Assembly: GCF_000382045.1 (NCBI RefSeq)
Contig: NZ_KB907455.1
Span: 62,001 to 126,000, forward strand
Source: Variovorax atrisoli 110B
Lineage (GTDB): Bacteria; Pseudomonadota; Gammaproteobacteria; Burkholderiales; Burkholderiaceae_C
DNA: 64,000 nucleotides
Direction of reading: 5' to 3'
Shown: positions 31,973 to 40,971 of the stretch, piece after piece
Layout: the number at the start of each line of letters is the position of its first letter
Position numbering within the stretch: position 1 is the stretch's first letter
Position numbers and translations under genes: made by a program
Notes under the pieces: model-generated
Told to the model about the DNA's origin: nothing
The model's database searches: none
Seen by the model: only the letters and a program-made list of their open reading frames with translations

Positions 31973-33172
31973 ATGCGCACCTCTCTTCAGATCGCCCTGA
32001 CCGCCACCGCAGCCCTCGCACTGGCCGCCTGCAGCAGCACCGGACCTTCCGGCGGCGGCAGCAAGCTGCTGACGCTGGACGGCAACCCGCCGCTGGTCAT
32101 TGCCCATCGTGGTGCATCGGGCTATCTGCCGGAAGAGACCCTCGAAGCCTATGCCCGCGCCATCGAGCTCGGCGCCGACGTGATCGAGATGGACCTGATC
32201 TCCACCAAGGACGGCGCGCTCATCGCCCGCCACGACCCCAACCTCGCCATCAGCACCGACGTGGCCAAGCACCCCCGCTTCGCCTCGCGCAAGAAGACCA
32301 TCAAGGTCGACGGCGAGACCCAGACCGGCTGGTTCAGCAACGACTTCACGCTGGCCGAGATCAAGACCCTGGGCGCCATCTCCACCGACGCCGAGCGCCC
32401 GCAGGAATTCAACGGCAAGTACAAGGTCGTCACCTTCCAGGAGATCATCGACTTCGCCAAGGCCAAGTCGAAGGAAACCGGCCGCACCATCGCCATCTAC
32501 CCCGAAACGAAGAACCCGACCTACTTCCGCGACCTCGGCCTGCCGATGGAGGACAAGGTCATCGCCGCCATCAACGCGGCCGGCTGGAACAGCAAGACCG
32601 CGCCCATCTACGTGCAGTCCTTCGAGCCGGGCAGCCTCAAGTACATGAAGAGCAAGGGCCTGAACACCAGGCTCATCCAGCTGATCGACGGCGACAGCGT
32701 CGACCTGAAGACCGGCGCCGTGACCTTCGCCGTGCCCAGCGACCGCCCCTACGACTGGACCAAGGCCGGCGACAAGCGCAACTTCGACGCCATGGTCACG
32801 CCCGCGGGCCTGGCCGAGATCAAGACCTACGCCGACGGCATCGGCCCCTGGAAGCGCTACATCGTGAGCATCAAGGGCACCATCGGTGCGGACGGCAAGC
32901 CGGTGGACGTCAACAAGGACGGCAAGATCAACGACGCCGACGCCACCTCCATGGCGCCCACCTCGCTGATCGCCGACGCGCACAAGGCCGGCCTCTTCGT
33001 GCACCCCTTCACCTTCCGCAACGAGTCGCGCCGCCTGGCCTCCGACTACAACAAGGACGGCAAGAACGAATACGGCGTGTACTACAAGCTCGGCGTGGAC
33101 GGCGTGTTCACCGACTTCACCGACACCGCGCTGGCCGCGCGCGCCGACTACCTCAAGAGCATCGGCCGCTGA
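31973..33172 (+). CDS. glpQ: Glycerophosphodiester phosphodiesterase, GlpQ-like lipoprotein
   Basis: A 399-residue secreted or envelope glycerophosphodiester phosphodiesterase. The lipoprotein signal ends LALAAC (Cys20). Catalytic residues appear in VIAHRGASGYLPEETLEAY (His45), EMDLISTKDGALIARHDP and YPETKNPTYF. Unusually for GlpQ, residues 312-323 form a textbook EF-hand/dockerin-type calcium loop (D-V-N-K-D-G-K-I-N-D-A-D), and a second partial loop, DYNKDGKNE, follows at 358-366. Family enzymes need Ca2+, but through other residues. It is divergent from argE and precedes a deaminase gene by 22 bases. Confidence 0.9.
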   Translation: MRTSLQIALTATAALALAACSSTGPSGGGSKLLTLDGNPPLVIAHRGASGYLPEETLEAYARAIELGADVIEMDLISTKDGALIARHDPNLAISTDVAKHPRFASRKKTIKVDGETQTGWFSNDFTLAEIKTLGAISTDAERPQEFNGKYKVVTFQEIIDFAKAKSKETGRTIAIYPETKNPTYFRDLGLPMEDKVIAAINAAGWNSKTAPIYVQSFEPGSLKYMKSKGLNTRLIQLIDGDSVDLKTGAVTFAVPSDRPYDWTKAGDKRNFDAMVTPAGLAEIKTYADGIGPWKRYIVSIKGTIGADGKPVDVNKDGKINDADATSMAPTSLIADAHKAGLFVHPFTFRNESRRLASDYNKDGKNEYGVYYKLGVDGVFTDFTDTALAARADYLKSIGR

Positions 33173-33194
33173 TCGACCGGGTTATCGTGCGCAA

Positions 33195-33695
33195 ATGACC
33201 ACCGACGACCTCTCCCCGCGCGATCTCGAACTGCTTCGCATGGCCATCCGCCTGTCGGACGAATCGAAGGCGCGCGGGCGCCATCCCTTCGCCGCGCTGG
33301 TGGCGAACGAGCACGGCGAGGTCGTCGTCACCGCGGGCAACAACTCGATGCCGCCCGAGGGCGACCCCACGCAGCACGCCGAGCTGGTGGCCGCCGCGCA
33401 GGCCGCGAAGCTGCTCACCCCCGAGGAGCTCGCGCGCTGCACGCTCTTCACCAGCGCCGAGCCCTGCTGCATGTGCGCGGGCGCGATCTACTGGACCAAC
33501 ATCGGGCGCGTGGTCTACGCGCTTTCCGAGCACGCGCTTTTGGGCCTGACCGGCGATCATCCCGAGAACCCGACCTTTTCGCTTCCGTGCCGCGAAGTCT
33601 TCGCGCGCGGGCAGCGGCGCGTCGAGGTGGTCGGGCCGCTGCTCGAGCAGGAAGCCGCGGCGCCGCACGTGGGCTTCTGGACCGGCGCGCACTGA
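33195..33695 (+). CDS. Nucleoside/guanine deaminase, CMP/dCMP deaminase fold
   Basis: A 166-residue zinc deaminase. The zinc site is HAELVAA (His and catalytic Glu) plus PCCMCAGAIYW (two Cys). HPFAALVANEHGEVV and NPTFSLPCREVFARGQRRVEVVGP are typical of the guanine deaminase/tRNA adenosine deaminase-like group of the superfamily. The start ATG is 22 bases after glpQ. The substrate (guanine or another purine) is inferred from similarity only. Confidence 0.87.
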   Translation: MTTDDLSPRDLELLRMAIRLSDESKARGRHPFAALVANEHGEVVVTAGNNSMPPEGDPTQHAELVAAAQAAKLLTPEELARCTLFTSAEPCCMCAGAIYWTNIGRVVYALSEHALLGLTGDHPENPTFSLPCREVFARGQRRVEVVGPLLEQEAAAPHVGFWTGAH

Positions 33696-33797
33696 GGAAC
33701 CGGGGAACGGCCCCTGCAGCCACTCGGGCTGCGTGTCTTCCGAGGTGCCTCTCGGTGCCAGAGTGGATAGACTGGCGTTTTGAGACGGTCTATCCCC

Positions 33798-35000
33798 ATG
33801 AAACTCATCGACTCGATCGTCACGCAGGCGGCTGGCATCGCCGCCGTCCGACGTGACCTGCACGCACACCCCGAACTCTGCTTCGAAGAAGTCCGCACCG
33901 CCGACGTGGTGGCAGGCAAGCTCACCGAATGGGGCATCCCCATCCACCGCGGCCTGGGCACCACCGGCGTGGTGGGCATCGTCAAGAACGGCACCAGCAA
34001 CCGCGCCGTCGGCCTGCGCGCCGACATGGACGCACTGCCCGTCACCGAGCTCAACACCTTCGCCCACGCCAGCAAGCATCACGGCAAGATGCACGCCTGC
34101 GGCCACGACGGCCACACGGCCATGCTGCTCGCGGCGGCGCAGCACCTCGCGAAGCACCGCAACTTCGACGGCACCGTCTACCTGATCTTCCAGCCGGCCG
34201 AAGAGGGCGGCGGCGGCGCCCGCGAGATGATCAAGGAAGGGCTCTTCGAGAAATTCCCGATGGATGCCGTCTTCGGCATGCACAACTGGCCCGGCATGAA
34301 GGCTGGCCAGTTCGCGGTGAGCCCCGGCCCGGTGATGGCCTCGGGCAACAAGTTCTTCGTCAACGTGGTGGGCAAGGGCGGCCACGCGGCGCTGCCGCAG
34401 ACCGGCATCGACCCGGTGCCGATCGCCTGCGAGATCGTGCAGGCCTTCCAGACCATCCTCACGCGCAAGATGAAGCCGACCGATTCGGCGGTGATCTCGG
34501 TCACTACCATCCATGCCGGCGAAGCCAACAACGTGATCCCCGACAACTGCGAGCTGTCGGGCACGGTGCGCACCTTCTCCATCGAGGTGCTCGACATGAT
34601 CGAGGCGCGCATGAAGCAGATCTGCGACCACATCTGCGCCGCGCACGACGCCACCTGCGAGTTCCGCTTCGAGCGCTACTACCCGCCCACCATCAACACC
34701 GAGGCCGAGGCCGACTTCGCCCGCCGCGTGATGGCCGGGGTCGTGGGCCCCGAGAACGTGCTGAAGCAGGAGGCCGCCATGACCTCGGAAGACTTCGCCT
34801 TCATGCTGCAGGCCAAGCCGGGCGCCTACGCCTTCATCGGCAACGGCGACGGCTCGCACCGCGACGTGCACCACGGCGAGGGCCCGTGCACGCTGCACAA
34901 CGCCAGCTACGACTTCAACGACGACCTGATCCCGCTGGGTGCGACCTGCTGGGTGCAGATCGCGGAGCAGTTCCTCAAGCCCGGCGGCAGCGCCGCCTGA
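33798..35000 (+). CDS. M20 amidohydrolase, hippurate hydrolase-like
   Basis: A 400-residue M20D amidohydrolase. It begins MKLIDSIVTQAAGIAAVRRD, then HAHPELCFEE, LRADMDALPVTE, HACGHDGHTAMLL, FQPAEEGGGGAREMI, FGMHNWPGMKAGQFAV and MTSEDFAFM, ending GEGPCTLHNASYDFNDD. The metal-binding Cys and His in HACGHDGH, the catalytic Glu pair in PAEEGG and the distal His are all present. Such enzymes cleave N-acyl amino acids, hippurate or indole-acetyl conjugates. It is followed 59 bases later by a zinc carboxypeptidase-like gene. Confidence 0.9.
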   Translation: MKLIDSIVTQAAGIAAVRRDLHAHPELCFEEVRTADVVAGKLTEWGIPIHRGLGTTGVVGIVKNGTSNRAVGLRADMDALPVTELNTFAHASKHHGKMHACGHDGHTAMLLAAAQHLAKHRNFDGTVYLIFQPAEEGGGGAREMIKEGLFEKFPMDAVFGMHNWPGMKAGQFAVSPGPVMASGNKFFVNVVGKGGHAALPQTGIDPVPIACEIVQAFQTILTRKMKPTDSAVISVTTIHAGEANNVIPDNCELSGTVRTFSIEVLDMIEARMKQICDHICAAHDATCEFRFERYYPPTINTEAEADFARRVMAGVVGPENVLKQEAAMTSEDFAFMLQAKPGAYAFIGNGDGSHRDVHHGEGPCTLHNASYDFNDDLIPLGATCWVQIAEQFLKPGGSAA

Positions 35001-35059
35001 TCCGCCGTCGCCTGATTCACGCCTGATCGCCTGATCCATCGAGAGAGGTCCCGCGCCAA

Positions 35060-36154
35060 ATGATCGGAATCGCCGAAGCCTTTTCGCCGCGCTATTCGCA
35101 GGCGCGCCAGAAATTCCTGCAGGGCTGCGTGAGCGCCGGCCTCACGGTCGAGCCGCATGCGCACCCGCTCAAGGGGCGCGAGGGCGAGGAGCTCTCGATG
35201 GACGTGGCGCTCGACGGCGCCCCCGATGCGCAGAACCTGCTGGTCGTCAGCAGTGCCTGCCACGGCGTCGAAGGCCACTGCGGCAGCGGCGTGCAGGTGT
35301 TCGCGCTCCACGACGCCGAGTGGCGCGAGAAGGCGAAGGCCCAGGGCGTGGCGGTGCTGTACGTGCATGCGCTCAACCCGCACGGCTTCTCGCACGGCCG
35401 GCGCGTGACGCACGAGAACGTCGACCTCAACCGCAACTTCATCGACTTCTCGAAGCCGGTGCCGGTCAACGAGGCCTACGCGAAGCTGCACGAGCTGCTG
35501 CTGCCCGCCACGTGGCCGCCCACGCCCGAGAACCAGGCGGCCATCGACAAGTGGATCGGCAAGCACGGCACCACCGCCTACCAGGCCGCGGTGACCAGCG
35601 GGCAGTATCAGTTCGAAGACGGGCTGTTCTACGGCGGCAAGGCGCCGACCTGGAGCAACAGGACCGTCCGCGAGGTGCTGCGCCGCCACGCGGGCCGCGC
35701 GAAGCGCATCGCGTGGATCGACCTGCACACCGGGCTGGGCCCGAACGGCCTGGGCGAGCGCATCTTCGCGGGCCGCGACGACAAGACCGCCTATGCGCGC
35801 GCCAATGCATGGTGGGGCACGCCGGCGGCGCCCGTCACTTCCATCTACGACGGTTCGTCGACCTCGGCGCTGCTGCGCGGGCTGATGTGGGATTCGGTGT
35901 ACGAGGAGTGCCCGCAGGCCGAGTACACCGGCATCGCGCTCGAATACGGCACGCTGCCCATCCTCGAAGTGACCGGCGCGCTGCGCGCCGACCACTGGCT
36001 GCACAAGCACCCCGGCGCGCCGGCCGACCTGGCCGACGGCATCCGCGCGCGCATGCTGGAGGCTTTCTACACGGACACCGACGCCTGGCGCGGACAGATC
36101 GTGAGCCAGGCGCGCCAGGCCATGTTCCAGGCCGTCGATGGCTTGACGGCCTGA
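35060..36154 (+). CDS. DUF2817 / M14-like zinc carboxypeptidase
   Basis: A 364-residue protein of the DUF2817 family, related to M14 carboxypeptidases. The probable zinc ligands are in SSACHGVEGHCGSG (His and Glu) and IAWIDLHTGLGPNG (His). HALNPHGFSHGRRVTHENVDLNRNF is the conserved segment with Arg/Asn substrate-binding residues, and the late Glu is in ALEYGTLP. There is no signal peptide, so it is cytoplasmic. Its position after an amidohydrolase suggests peptide or conjugated amino-acid breakdown. Confidence 0.85.
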   Translation: MIGIAEAFSPRYSQARQKFLQGCVSAGLTVEPHAHPLKGREGEELSMDVALDGAPDAQNLLVVSSACHGVEGHCGSGVQVFALHDAEWREKAKAQGVAVLYVHALNPHGFSHGRRVTHENVDLNRNFIDFSKPVPVNEAYAKLHELLLPATWPPTPENQAAIDKWIGKHGTTAYQAAVTSGQYQFEDGLFYGGKAPTWSNRTVREVLRRHAGRAKRIAWIDLHTGLGPNGLGERIFAGRDDKTAYARANAWWGTPAAPVTSIYDGSSTSALLRGLMWDSVYEECPQAEYTGIALEYGTLPILEVTGALRADHWLHKHPGAPADLADGIRARMLEAFYTDTDAWRGQIVSQARQAMFQAVDGLTA

Positions 36155-36165
36155 CCCACCGCCAT

Positions 36166-36246
36166 CCTTCGCGCATTTCGTGTCGCTGCGCTGACCTCTC
36201 AAGGGGAAGGTGGCAATACCTGAGGCCCGGCGAAGCCGGTTCCGCG
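36166..36246 (+). repeat. Dispersed intergenic repeat, copy 7 (diverged)
   Basis: Recognisable by CTTCGCGCATTTCGTGTCGCTGCGCTGACC and GAGGCCCGGCGAAGCCGGTTCCGCGG (both quoted in part: CGCGCATTTCGTGTCGCT; CCCGGCGAAGCCGGTTCCGC). It has lost the C-run hairpin, showing CTCTCAAGGGGAAGG there. It lies between convergent genes. Confidence 0.7.
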
Positions 36247-36264
36247 GTATTCGAGGGGAGAACC

Positions 36265-37389
36265 TCAGGTCCTGACGCGGCCGTCGCCCGTCAGCATCGA
36301 GAGCTCGACGAACTTCGAGCCCACGTGGTTCTTGGACGAGAACGACACCTCGAAGCCGCCGAACTGCTGGCGGTCGATGCTTTCCAGCCCGGCGATCAGG
36401 CCCTCGCGCGTCGGCTTGCCCGGTGCCTTGCGCAGGCCCTCCACCAGCACCTTCGCCGCGAGGTAGCCCTCCAGGCTCGAGAAGTTGATGCTGGCGCCGT
36501 TGGCCTTGCGCGCCGCCTCGGCGAATTCGCGGGCCAGCGCGTTGGCCTGGTTGTAGGGCGAGGGCACCACCTGCGTGATCATCACGCCGGCGCCGTCCTT
36601 GCCCAGCTCGTCGGCCAGCGCCTGCGTGCCGACGAAGGACATGTTGAAGAAGGTGCCGCCGTAGCCCGCCTTGCGCGACTCGCGGATGAAGGCCGCGCAG
36701 GCCTTGTACGCGCCCACCTGCACCACCGCGTCGGGCCGGGCCGCGACGATGGTCTTCACCGCCTGCGCCACGTCGGCCGAGTTGCGCTCCACCGTGGCCA
36801 GCGCGGCCGGCTTGAGCTGCTGCTCGGCGAGCGCCAGCGTCACCCCGTCGAGGCCGGCCTTGCCGTAGGCGTCGTTCTGGTAGAAGACCGCGATCTTCTT
36901 CAGGCCCAGGTGGGTGAGCTGCTTGACCATCAGCGCCGTCTCGTCGTTGTACGAGGCGCGCAGGTGGAACACGTTCTTCTGGAAGGGCTCGCGCAGCGAC
37001 ATCGCGCCGGTGAAGGGCGCCACGAAGGGCACCTTGTCCTTCACCGCCAGCGGCAGCGCGGCCAGGCTGGTCGGGGTGCCGATGTAGCCGAAGAGCGCGA
37101 AGACGTCCTCCTCGATCAGCTTCTGCGTGTTGGCCGCGCAGCGGTCGGGCTCGTAGCCGTCGTCCAGGTTCTTGATGACCACGTTGCGGCGGCCGGGCTG
37201 GGCGTTGTACTGGTCCAGGAACAGCTTGGCGCCCTGGTGGAACTGGATGCCCAGCTGCGCCGCCGGCCCGGTGAAGGCCGCCGACTGGCCCAGCACCAGC
37301 GGCGTGTCCTGCGCCCGGGCGAGGCCGAAGCCGCCCAGCGTGGCGGCCGCGCCTGCGGCCAGAGAAAAACGACGTCGATTCAACAACAT
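36265..37389 (-). CDS. Branched-chain-type ABC transporter substrate-binding protein, orphan
   Basis: A 374-residue periplasmic binding protein of the LivJ/K (periplasmic-binding fold type I) family. The signal peptide MLLNRRRFSLAAGAAATLGGFGLARA contains an RRRFSLAAG stretch that looks Tat-like. The mature start QDTPLVLGQSAAFTGPAAQLG, VKDKVPFVAPFTGAMSLREP and KKIAVFYQNDAYGKAGLDGV are standard. ATG 37389 has an AGGAG site 11 bases upstream. No transporter genes adjoin it; it is divergent, by only 51 bases, from a molybdopterin oxidoreductase, so the two may share regulation. Confidence 0.9.
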   Translation of the reverse strand: MLLNRRRFSLAAGAAATLGGFGLARAQDTPLVLGQSAAFTGPAAQLGIQFHQGAKLFLDQYNAQPGRRNVVIKNLDDGYEPDRCAANTQKLIEEDVFALFGYIGTPTSLAALPLAVKDKVPFVAPFTGAMSLREPFQKNVFHLRASYNDETALMVKQLTHLGLKKIAVFYQNDAYGKAGLDGVTLALAEQQLKPAALATVERNSADVAQAVKTIVAARPDAVVQVGAYKACAAFIRESRKAGYGGTFFNMSFVGTQALADELGKDGAGVMITQVVPSPYNQANALAREFAEAARKANGASINFSSLEGYLAAKVLVEGLRKAPGKPTREGLIAGLESIDRQQFGGFEVSFSSKNHVGSKFVELSMLTGDGRVRT

Positions 37390-37440
37390 GACGAAAACCC
37401 ACTCCTGCGCTCTGACTCGCGCACAAATTAGACTTGTCCG

Positions 37441-39504
37441 ATGGCCCACGCACCGGTTACCTCGCTCGAAGAAGCGCCCTCCCAGCCCGCAACCACCACA
37501 GTGCTGGGCGCCTGCCCGCACGACTGCCCGGACACCTGCGCGCTGGTCACCACCGTCAGGGACGGCGTTGCGGTGAAGCTGCAGGGCAACCCCGCCCATT
37601 CGCATACGGGCGGGGTGCTGTGCACCAAGGTGTCGCGCTACATCGAGCGCAACGACCATGCGGAACGGCTGGTGCAGCCCCTCAAGCGTGTCGGCCCCAA
37701 GGGAAGCGGCCGGTTCGAGCCGGTGAGCTGGGATGCCGCCCTGGACGACATCGCCGCGAATCTTCAAGTATTACAGGGAAAACCCGAAGCTATTGTCCCC
37801 TATAGCTATGCGGGCACCATGGGCCTGGTCCAGGGCGAGTCGATGGACCGGCGCTTCTTCCACAAGCTGGGTGCCAGCCTGCTGGACCGCACGATCTGCT
37901 CCATGGCCGGCGGCGAGGCCATGGTCCACACGCTGGGCGCCAAGGTCGGCATGCGCATCGAGTTCTTCGCCGAGGCGAAGCTGATCCTGATCTGGGGCAG
38001 CAACTCCATCGCCAGCAACCTGCATTTCTGGCGCCACGCCCAGGCCGCCAAGCGCGCCGGCGCGCGGCTGGTGTGCATCGACCCGCGCAAGACCGAGACC
38101 GCCGACAAGTGCGACGAGCACATCGCGCTGCTGCCGGGCACCGACGCCGCGCTGGCGCTGGCCCTGATGCACGAGCTGATCGTGCACGACTGGCTCGACC
38201 ACGACTACATCGCGGATCACACCCTGGGCTGGGAGCGGCTGCGCGAGCGCGCGCTGCAGTGGCCGCCCTCGCGCGCGGCGCAGGTCTGCGGCATTCCCGA
38301 GGAGCAGATCGTCTCGCTGGCCAAGGCCTACGGCACCACGAAGCCGGCCGCCATCCGCCTGAACTACGGCATGCAGCGCGTGCGCGGCGGCGGCAACGCG
38401 GCCCGCGCCGTCGCCTGCCTGCCGGCGCTGGTGGGTGCCTGGCGCGACCGCGCGGGCGGCCTGCTGCTGAGCAGCTCCGGCCACTACCCGGTGGACCGCG
38501 CCGCGCTGCAGCGCCCCGACCTGCTCGCCGGGCGCAAGCCGCGCACCGTCAACATGAGCACCATCGGCGACGCGCTGCTCGACACCGCCAACCCCGTGAA
38601 GGCCATCGTGGTCTACAACAGCAACCCGGTGGCGGTGGCGCCCGAGTCAGCCAAGGTGGCGGCGGGCTTCGCGCGCGAAGACCTCTTCACCGTGGTGCTG
38701 GAGCAGTTCCGCACCGACACCGCCGACTACGCCGACTACCTCTTGCCTGCCACCACGCAGCTGGAGCACTGGGACATCCACTGCAGCTACGGCCACACCG
38801 ACGTGCTGCTGAACCGCCCGGCCGTCGCGCCGCGCGGCGAGGCCCGCAGCAACGCATGGGTGTTCCGAGAGCTCGCGAAGCGCATGGGTTTCACCGAGCC
38901 CTGCTTCTCAGATTCGGACGAGACGCTGTGCCGCACCGCCTTCGCCGAAGGCAGCATCGACTACGCCGAGCTGACCGCGCAGGGCTTCAGCAGCCTGAAG
39001 CTGCCCGAGGCGCCGTTCGCCGAAGGCGGCTTCCCCACGCCCTCGGGCCGCTGCGAGTTCTTCAGCGAGCGCCTGCAGGCCATGGGCATGGACGGCCTGC
39101 CCGACCACGTACCCAACTGGGAGCCGGCAGGCAGTTCGACCGAGTTCCCGCTGGCCATGATCTCGCCGCCGGCGCGCAACTTCCTCAACTCGACCTTCGT
39201 CAACGTGACCAGCCTGCGCGCCATCGAGGTCGAGCCGCTGCTGGAGATCCACGAGGCCGACGCCGCCGCGCGCGGCATCGAGGACGGCGCCACGGTGCGC
39301 GTGTTCAACAAGCGCGGCGAGCACCGCTGCCGCGCCGAGATCTCGCGCCGCGCACGCCAGGGCGTGGTGCACGGCATGGGCATCTGGTGGCGCAAGCTCG
39401 GCATGGACGGCACCAACGTCAACGAGCTCACCAGCCAGCGCCTGACCGACATCGGCCGCGGGCCGACCTTCTACGACTGCCTGGTCGAAGTCGAGAAGGT
39501 GTGA
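37441..39504 (+). CDS. Molybdopterin oxidoreductase, DMSO-reductase family
   Basis: A 687-residue Mo/W-bisMGD enzyme. The N-terminal iron-sulfur binding pattern is ACPHDCPDTCALV, with a fourth Cys in GVLCTKV. Cofactor-binding segments include LIWGSNSIASNLHFWR, LVCIDPRKTETADKCDEHI, LNYGMQRVRGGGNAARA and YNSNPVAVAP. The C-terminal domain ends ARQGVVHGMGIWW. A residue in RTICSMAGGEAM is a candidate protein ligand to Mo. There is no Tat signal, so it is cytoplasmic, and no electron-transfer or membrane subunit or chaperone gene is beside it. The substrate is unknown. Confidence 0.9.
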   Translation: MAHAPVTSLEEAPSQPATTTVLGACPHDCPDTCALVTTVRDGVAVKLQGNPAHSHTGGVLCTKVSRYIERNDHAERLVQPLKRVGPKGSGRFEPVSWDAALDDIAANLQVLQGKPEAIVPYSYAGTMGLVQGESMDRRFFHKLGASLLDRTICSMAGGEAMVHTLGAKVGMRIEFFAEAKLILIWGSNSIASNLHFWRHAQAAKRAGARLVCIDPRKTETADKCDEHIALLPGTDAALALALMHELIVHDWLDHDYIADHTLGWERLRERALQWPPSRAAQVCGIPEEQIVSLAKAYGTTKPAAIRLNYGMQRVRGGGNAARAVACLPALVGAWRDRAGGLLLSSSGHYPVDRAALQRPDLLAGRKPRTVNMSTIGDALLDTANPVKAIVVYNSNPVAVAPESAKVAAGFAREDLFTVVLEQFRTDTADYADYLLPATTQLEHWDIHCSYGHTDVLLNRPAVAPRGEARSNAWVFRELAKRMGFTEPCFSDSDETLCRTAFAEGSIDYAELTAQGFSSLKLPEAPFAEGGFPTPSGRCEFFSERLQAMGMDGLPDHVPNWEPAGSSTEFPLAMISPPARNFLNSTFVNVTSLRAIEVEPLLEIHEADAAARGIEDGATVRVFNKRGEHRCRAEISRRARQGVVHGMGIWWRKLGMDGTNVNELTSQRLTDIGRGPTFYDCLVEVEKV

Positions 39505-40649
39505 GGCGCTTTCGCTTTCTTCCGGGCCTTCCGGTCCTTGCGCTGGCCGGCTCGATGCTCCTGCTCACGGGCTGCGCCGACCTCGGCTACTACTGGCAGT
39601 CCGCCAGCGGCCACATCGGCATCATGCGGGCCGCCAAGCCGGTGCCCGAGTGGCTGGCCGACCCGTCGGTGTCGGCCGCGCTGAAGGCCAGGCTCGAGCT
39701 CACGCAGCGCATCCGCCGCTTCGCATCAGCCGAACTCGCCCTGCCCGACAACGCCAGCTACAAGTCGTACGCCGACCTTCACCGCCCCGCCGCCGTGTGG
39801 AACGTGGTGGCGGCGCCGCACTATTCGCTCACGCTCAAGAGCTGGTGCTTCCCGGTGGCGGGCTGCGTGGGCTATCGCGGCTACTACAGCGAGGAAGCGG
39901 CCAAGGACGAAGCCGAGGAGCAGAAGAAGCAGGACCTGGAAGTGGCCGTGTACCCGGTGCCCGCGTACTCCACGCTGGGCTGGATGAACTGGGCCGGCGG
40001 CGATCCGCTGCTGTCCACCTTCATCGGCTACCCCGAGGGCGAGCTCGCGCGCATCGTCTTCCACGAGCTCGCGCACCAGGTGCTCTACGTGGCGGGCGAC
40101 ACGGTCTTCAACGAGTCCTACGCCACGGCGGTCGAGCGTATCGGCGGCGCGATGTGGCTGCAGCGCGAGGCCGGCGACGCGGCGCGTCGCGAGTACGCGC
40201 AGTTCGACACGCAGCGCCAGGAGTTCCGCGCGCTGGCGCTCGACACCCGCCGCGCGCTGACGAAGGTGTACGAATCGCCCGAAGCCAAGGCCGGGGATTG
40301 GACGAGGGTGGAGGCCATGAAGCAGGCCGCCATGGCCGACTTCCGCGAGCGCTATGCGAAGCTGAAGGCCGGCTGGTCCGGCCCGCGCCAGAACGCCTAC
40401 GACGCCTGGGTGGCACGCGCCAACAACGCGGCCTTCGGCGCGCAGGGCGCGTACGACGACCTCGTGCCCAGCTTCGAGAAACTCTTCGAGCGCGAAGGCC
40501 GCGACTGGCCGCGCTTCTATGCCGAGGTGCGGCGCATCGCGAAGCTGCCGACTTCCGAGGAACGCCGCGTCGCCCTGCAGGCAGCGACGGGTATCCTCCA
40601 GACCCAGACCAAACCTGAACACGAAAAGACCGGAGATCGCGGTGCCTGA
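39501..40649 (+). CDS. Predicted aminopeptidase lipoprotein (HELAHQ zinc protein)
   Basis: A 382-residue protein of the COG4324 'predicted aminopeptidase' group. The start is GTG 39501, overlapping the oxidoreductase TGA by four bases (GTGA), and it gives a lipoprotein signal ending LLLTGC. The zinc site HELAHQ is followed by FNESYATAVE, with the Glu as third ligand; LKSWCFPVAGCVGYRGYYSEE is the conserved upstream block. It ends in a long helical region. Translational coupling to the molybdoenzyme is clear, but a functional connection is not. Confidence 0.85.
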   Translation: MRRFRFLPGLPVLALAGSMLLLTGCADLGYYWQSASGHIGIMRAAKPVPEWLADPSVSAALKARLELTQRIRRFASAELALPDNASYKSYADLHRPAAVWNVVAAPHYSLTLKSWCFPVAGCVGYRGYYSEEAAKDEAEEQKKQDLEVAVYPVPAYSTLGWMNWAGGDPLLSTFIGYPEGELARIVFHELAHQVLYVAGDTVFNESYATAVERIGGAMWLQREAGDAARREYAQFDTQRQEFRALALDTRRALTKVYESPEAKAGDWTRVEAMKQAAMADFRERYAKLKAGWSGPRQNAYDAWVARANNAAFGAQGAYDDLVPSFEKLFEREGRDWPRFYAEVRRIAKLPTSEERRVALQAATGILQTQTKPEHEKTGDRGA

Positions 40650-40959
40650 CATCCATATCGAACGCAACCACACGCTGGGCATCGCACGCGCGCGCGTCGT
40701 CGCGCGCAAGTGGATCCAGCAGGCCGAGCAGGAGTTCGGCCTCGAATGCGTCTACACGCAGGGCGACGGCCGCGACACCGCCACCTTCACGCGCGCCGGC
40801 ATCGACGGCACCGTCGAGGTCACCGACACCACCTTCAAGCTCGAAGCGACGCTGGGCTTCCTGTTCAGCAGCTTCAGCGAAATGATCGAGCAGAAGATCA
40901 CGCGCAACCTCGACGCGATGCTCGAATCGTCTCCCCGGGGCGGCACCCGCCTCGCCTGA
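40642..40959 (+). CDS. Polyhydroxyalkanoic acid system family protein
   Basis: A 105-residue protein of the PHA-granule region family (PHA_gran_rgn). GTG 40642 is used: it has a CGGAGATCGC site, overlaps the previous gene by 8 bases and gives VPDIHIERNHTLGIARARV. The core GARKWIQQAEQEFGLE-like region, FTRAGIDGTVEVTDTTFKLEATLGFL and IEQKITRNLDAML are typical. Its role is unknown, but it accompanies PHA metabolism; a phasin lies about 9 kb further on. Confidence 0.83.
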   Translation: MPDIHIERNHTLGIARARVVARKWIQQAEQEFGLECVYTQGDGRDTATFTRAGIDGTVEVTDTTFKLEATLGFLFSSFSEMIEQKITRNLDAMLESSPRGGTRLA

Positions 40960-40971
40960 GGTCGCGCCGGC

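Noticed and set aside
30701..33004. A 767-codon minus-strand frame extending ArgE across glpQ
   Set aside because: The upstream part has low-complexity shadow composition opposite glpQ; ATG 31867 has a ribosome-binding site and the family N-terminus.
38073..40649. One long open frame through the molybdoenzyme into the aminopeptidase
   Set aside because: The first part is Arg/Ala/Gly-rich shadow sequence. The real start is the GTG at 39501, with a lipoprotein signal.
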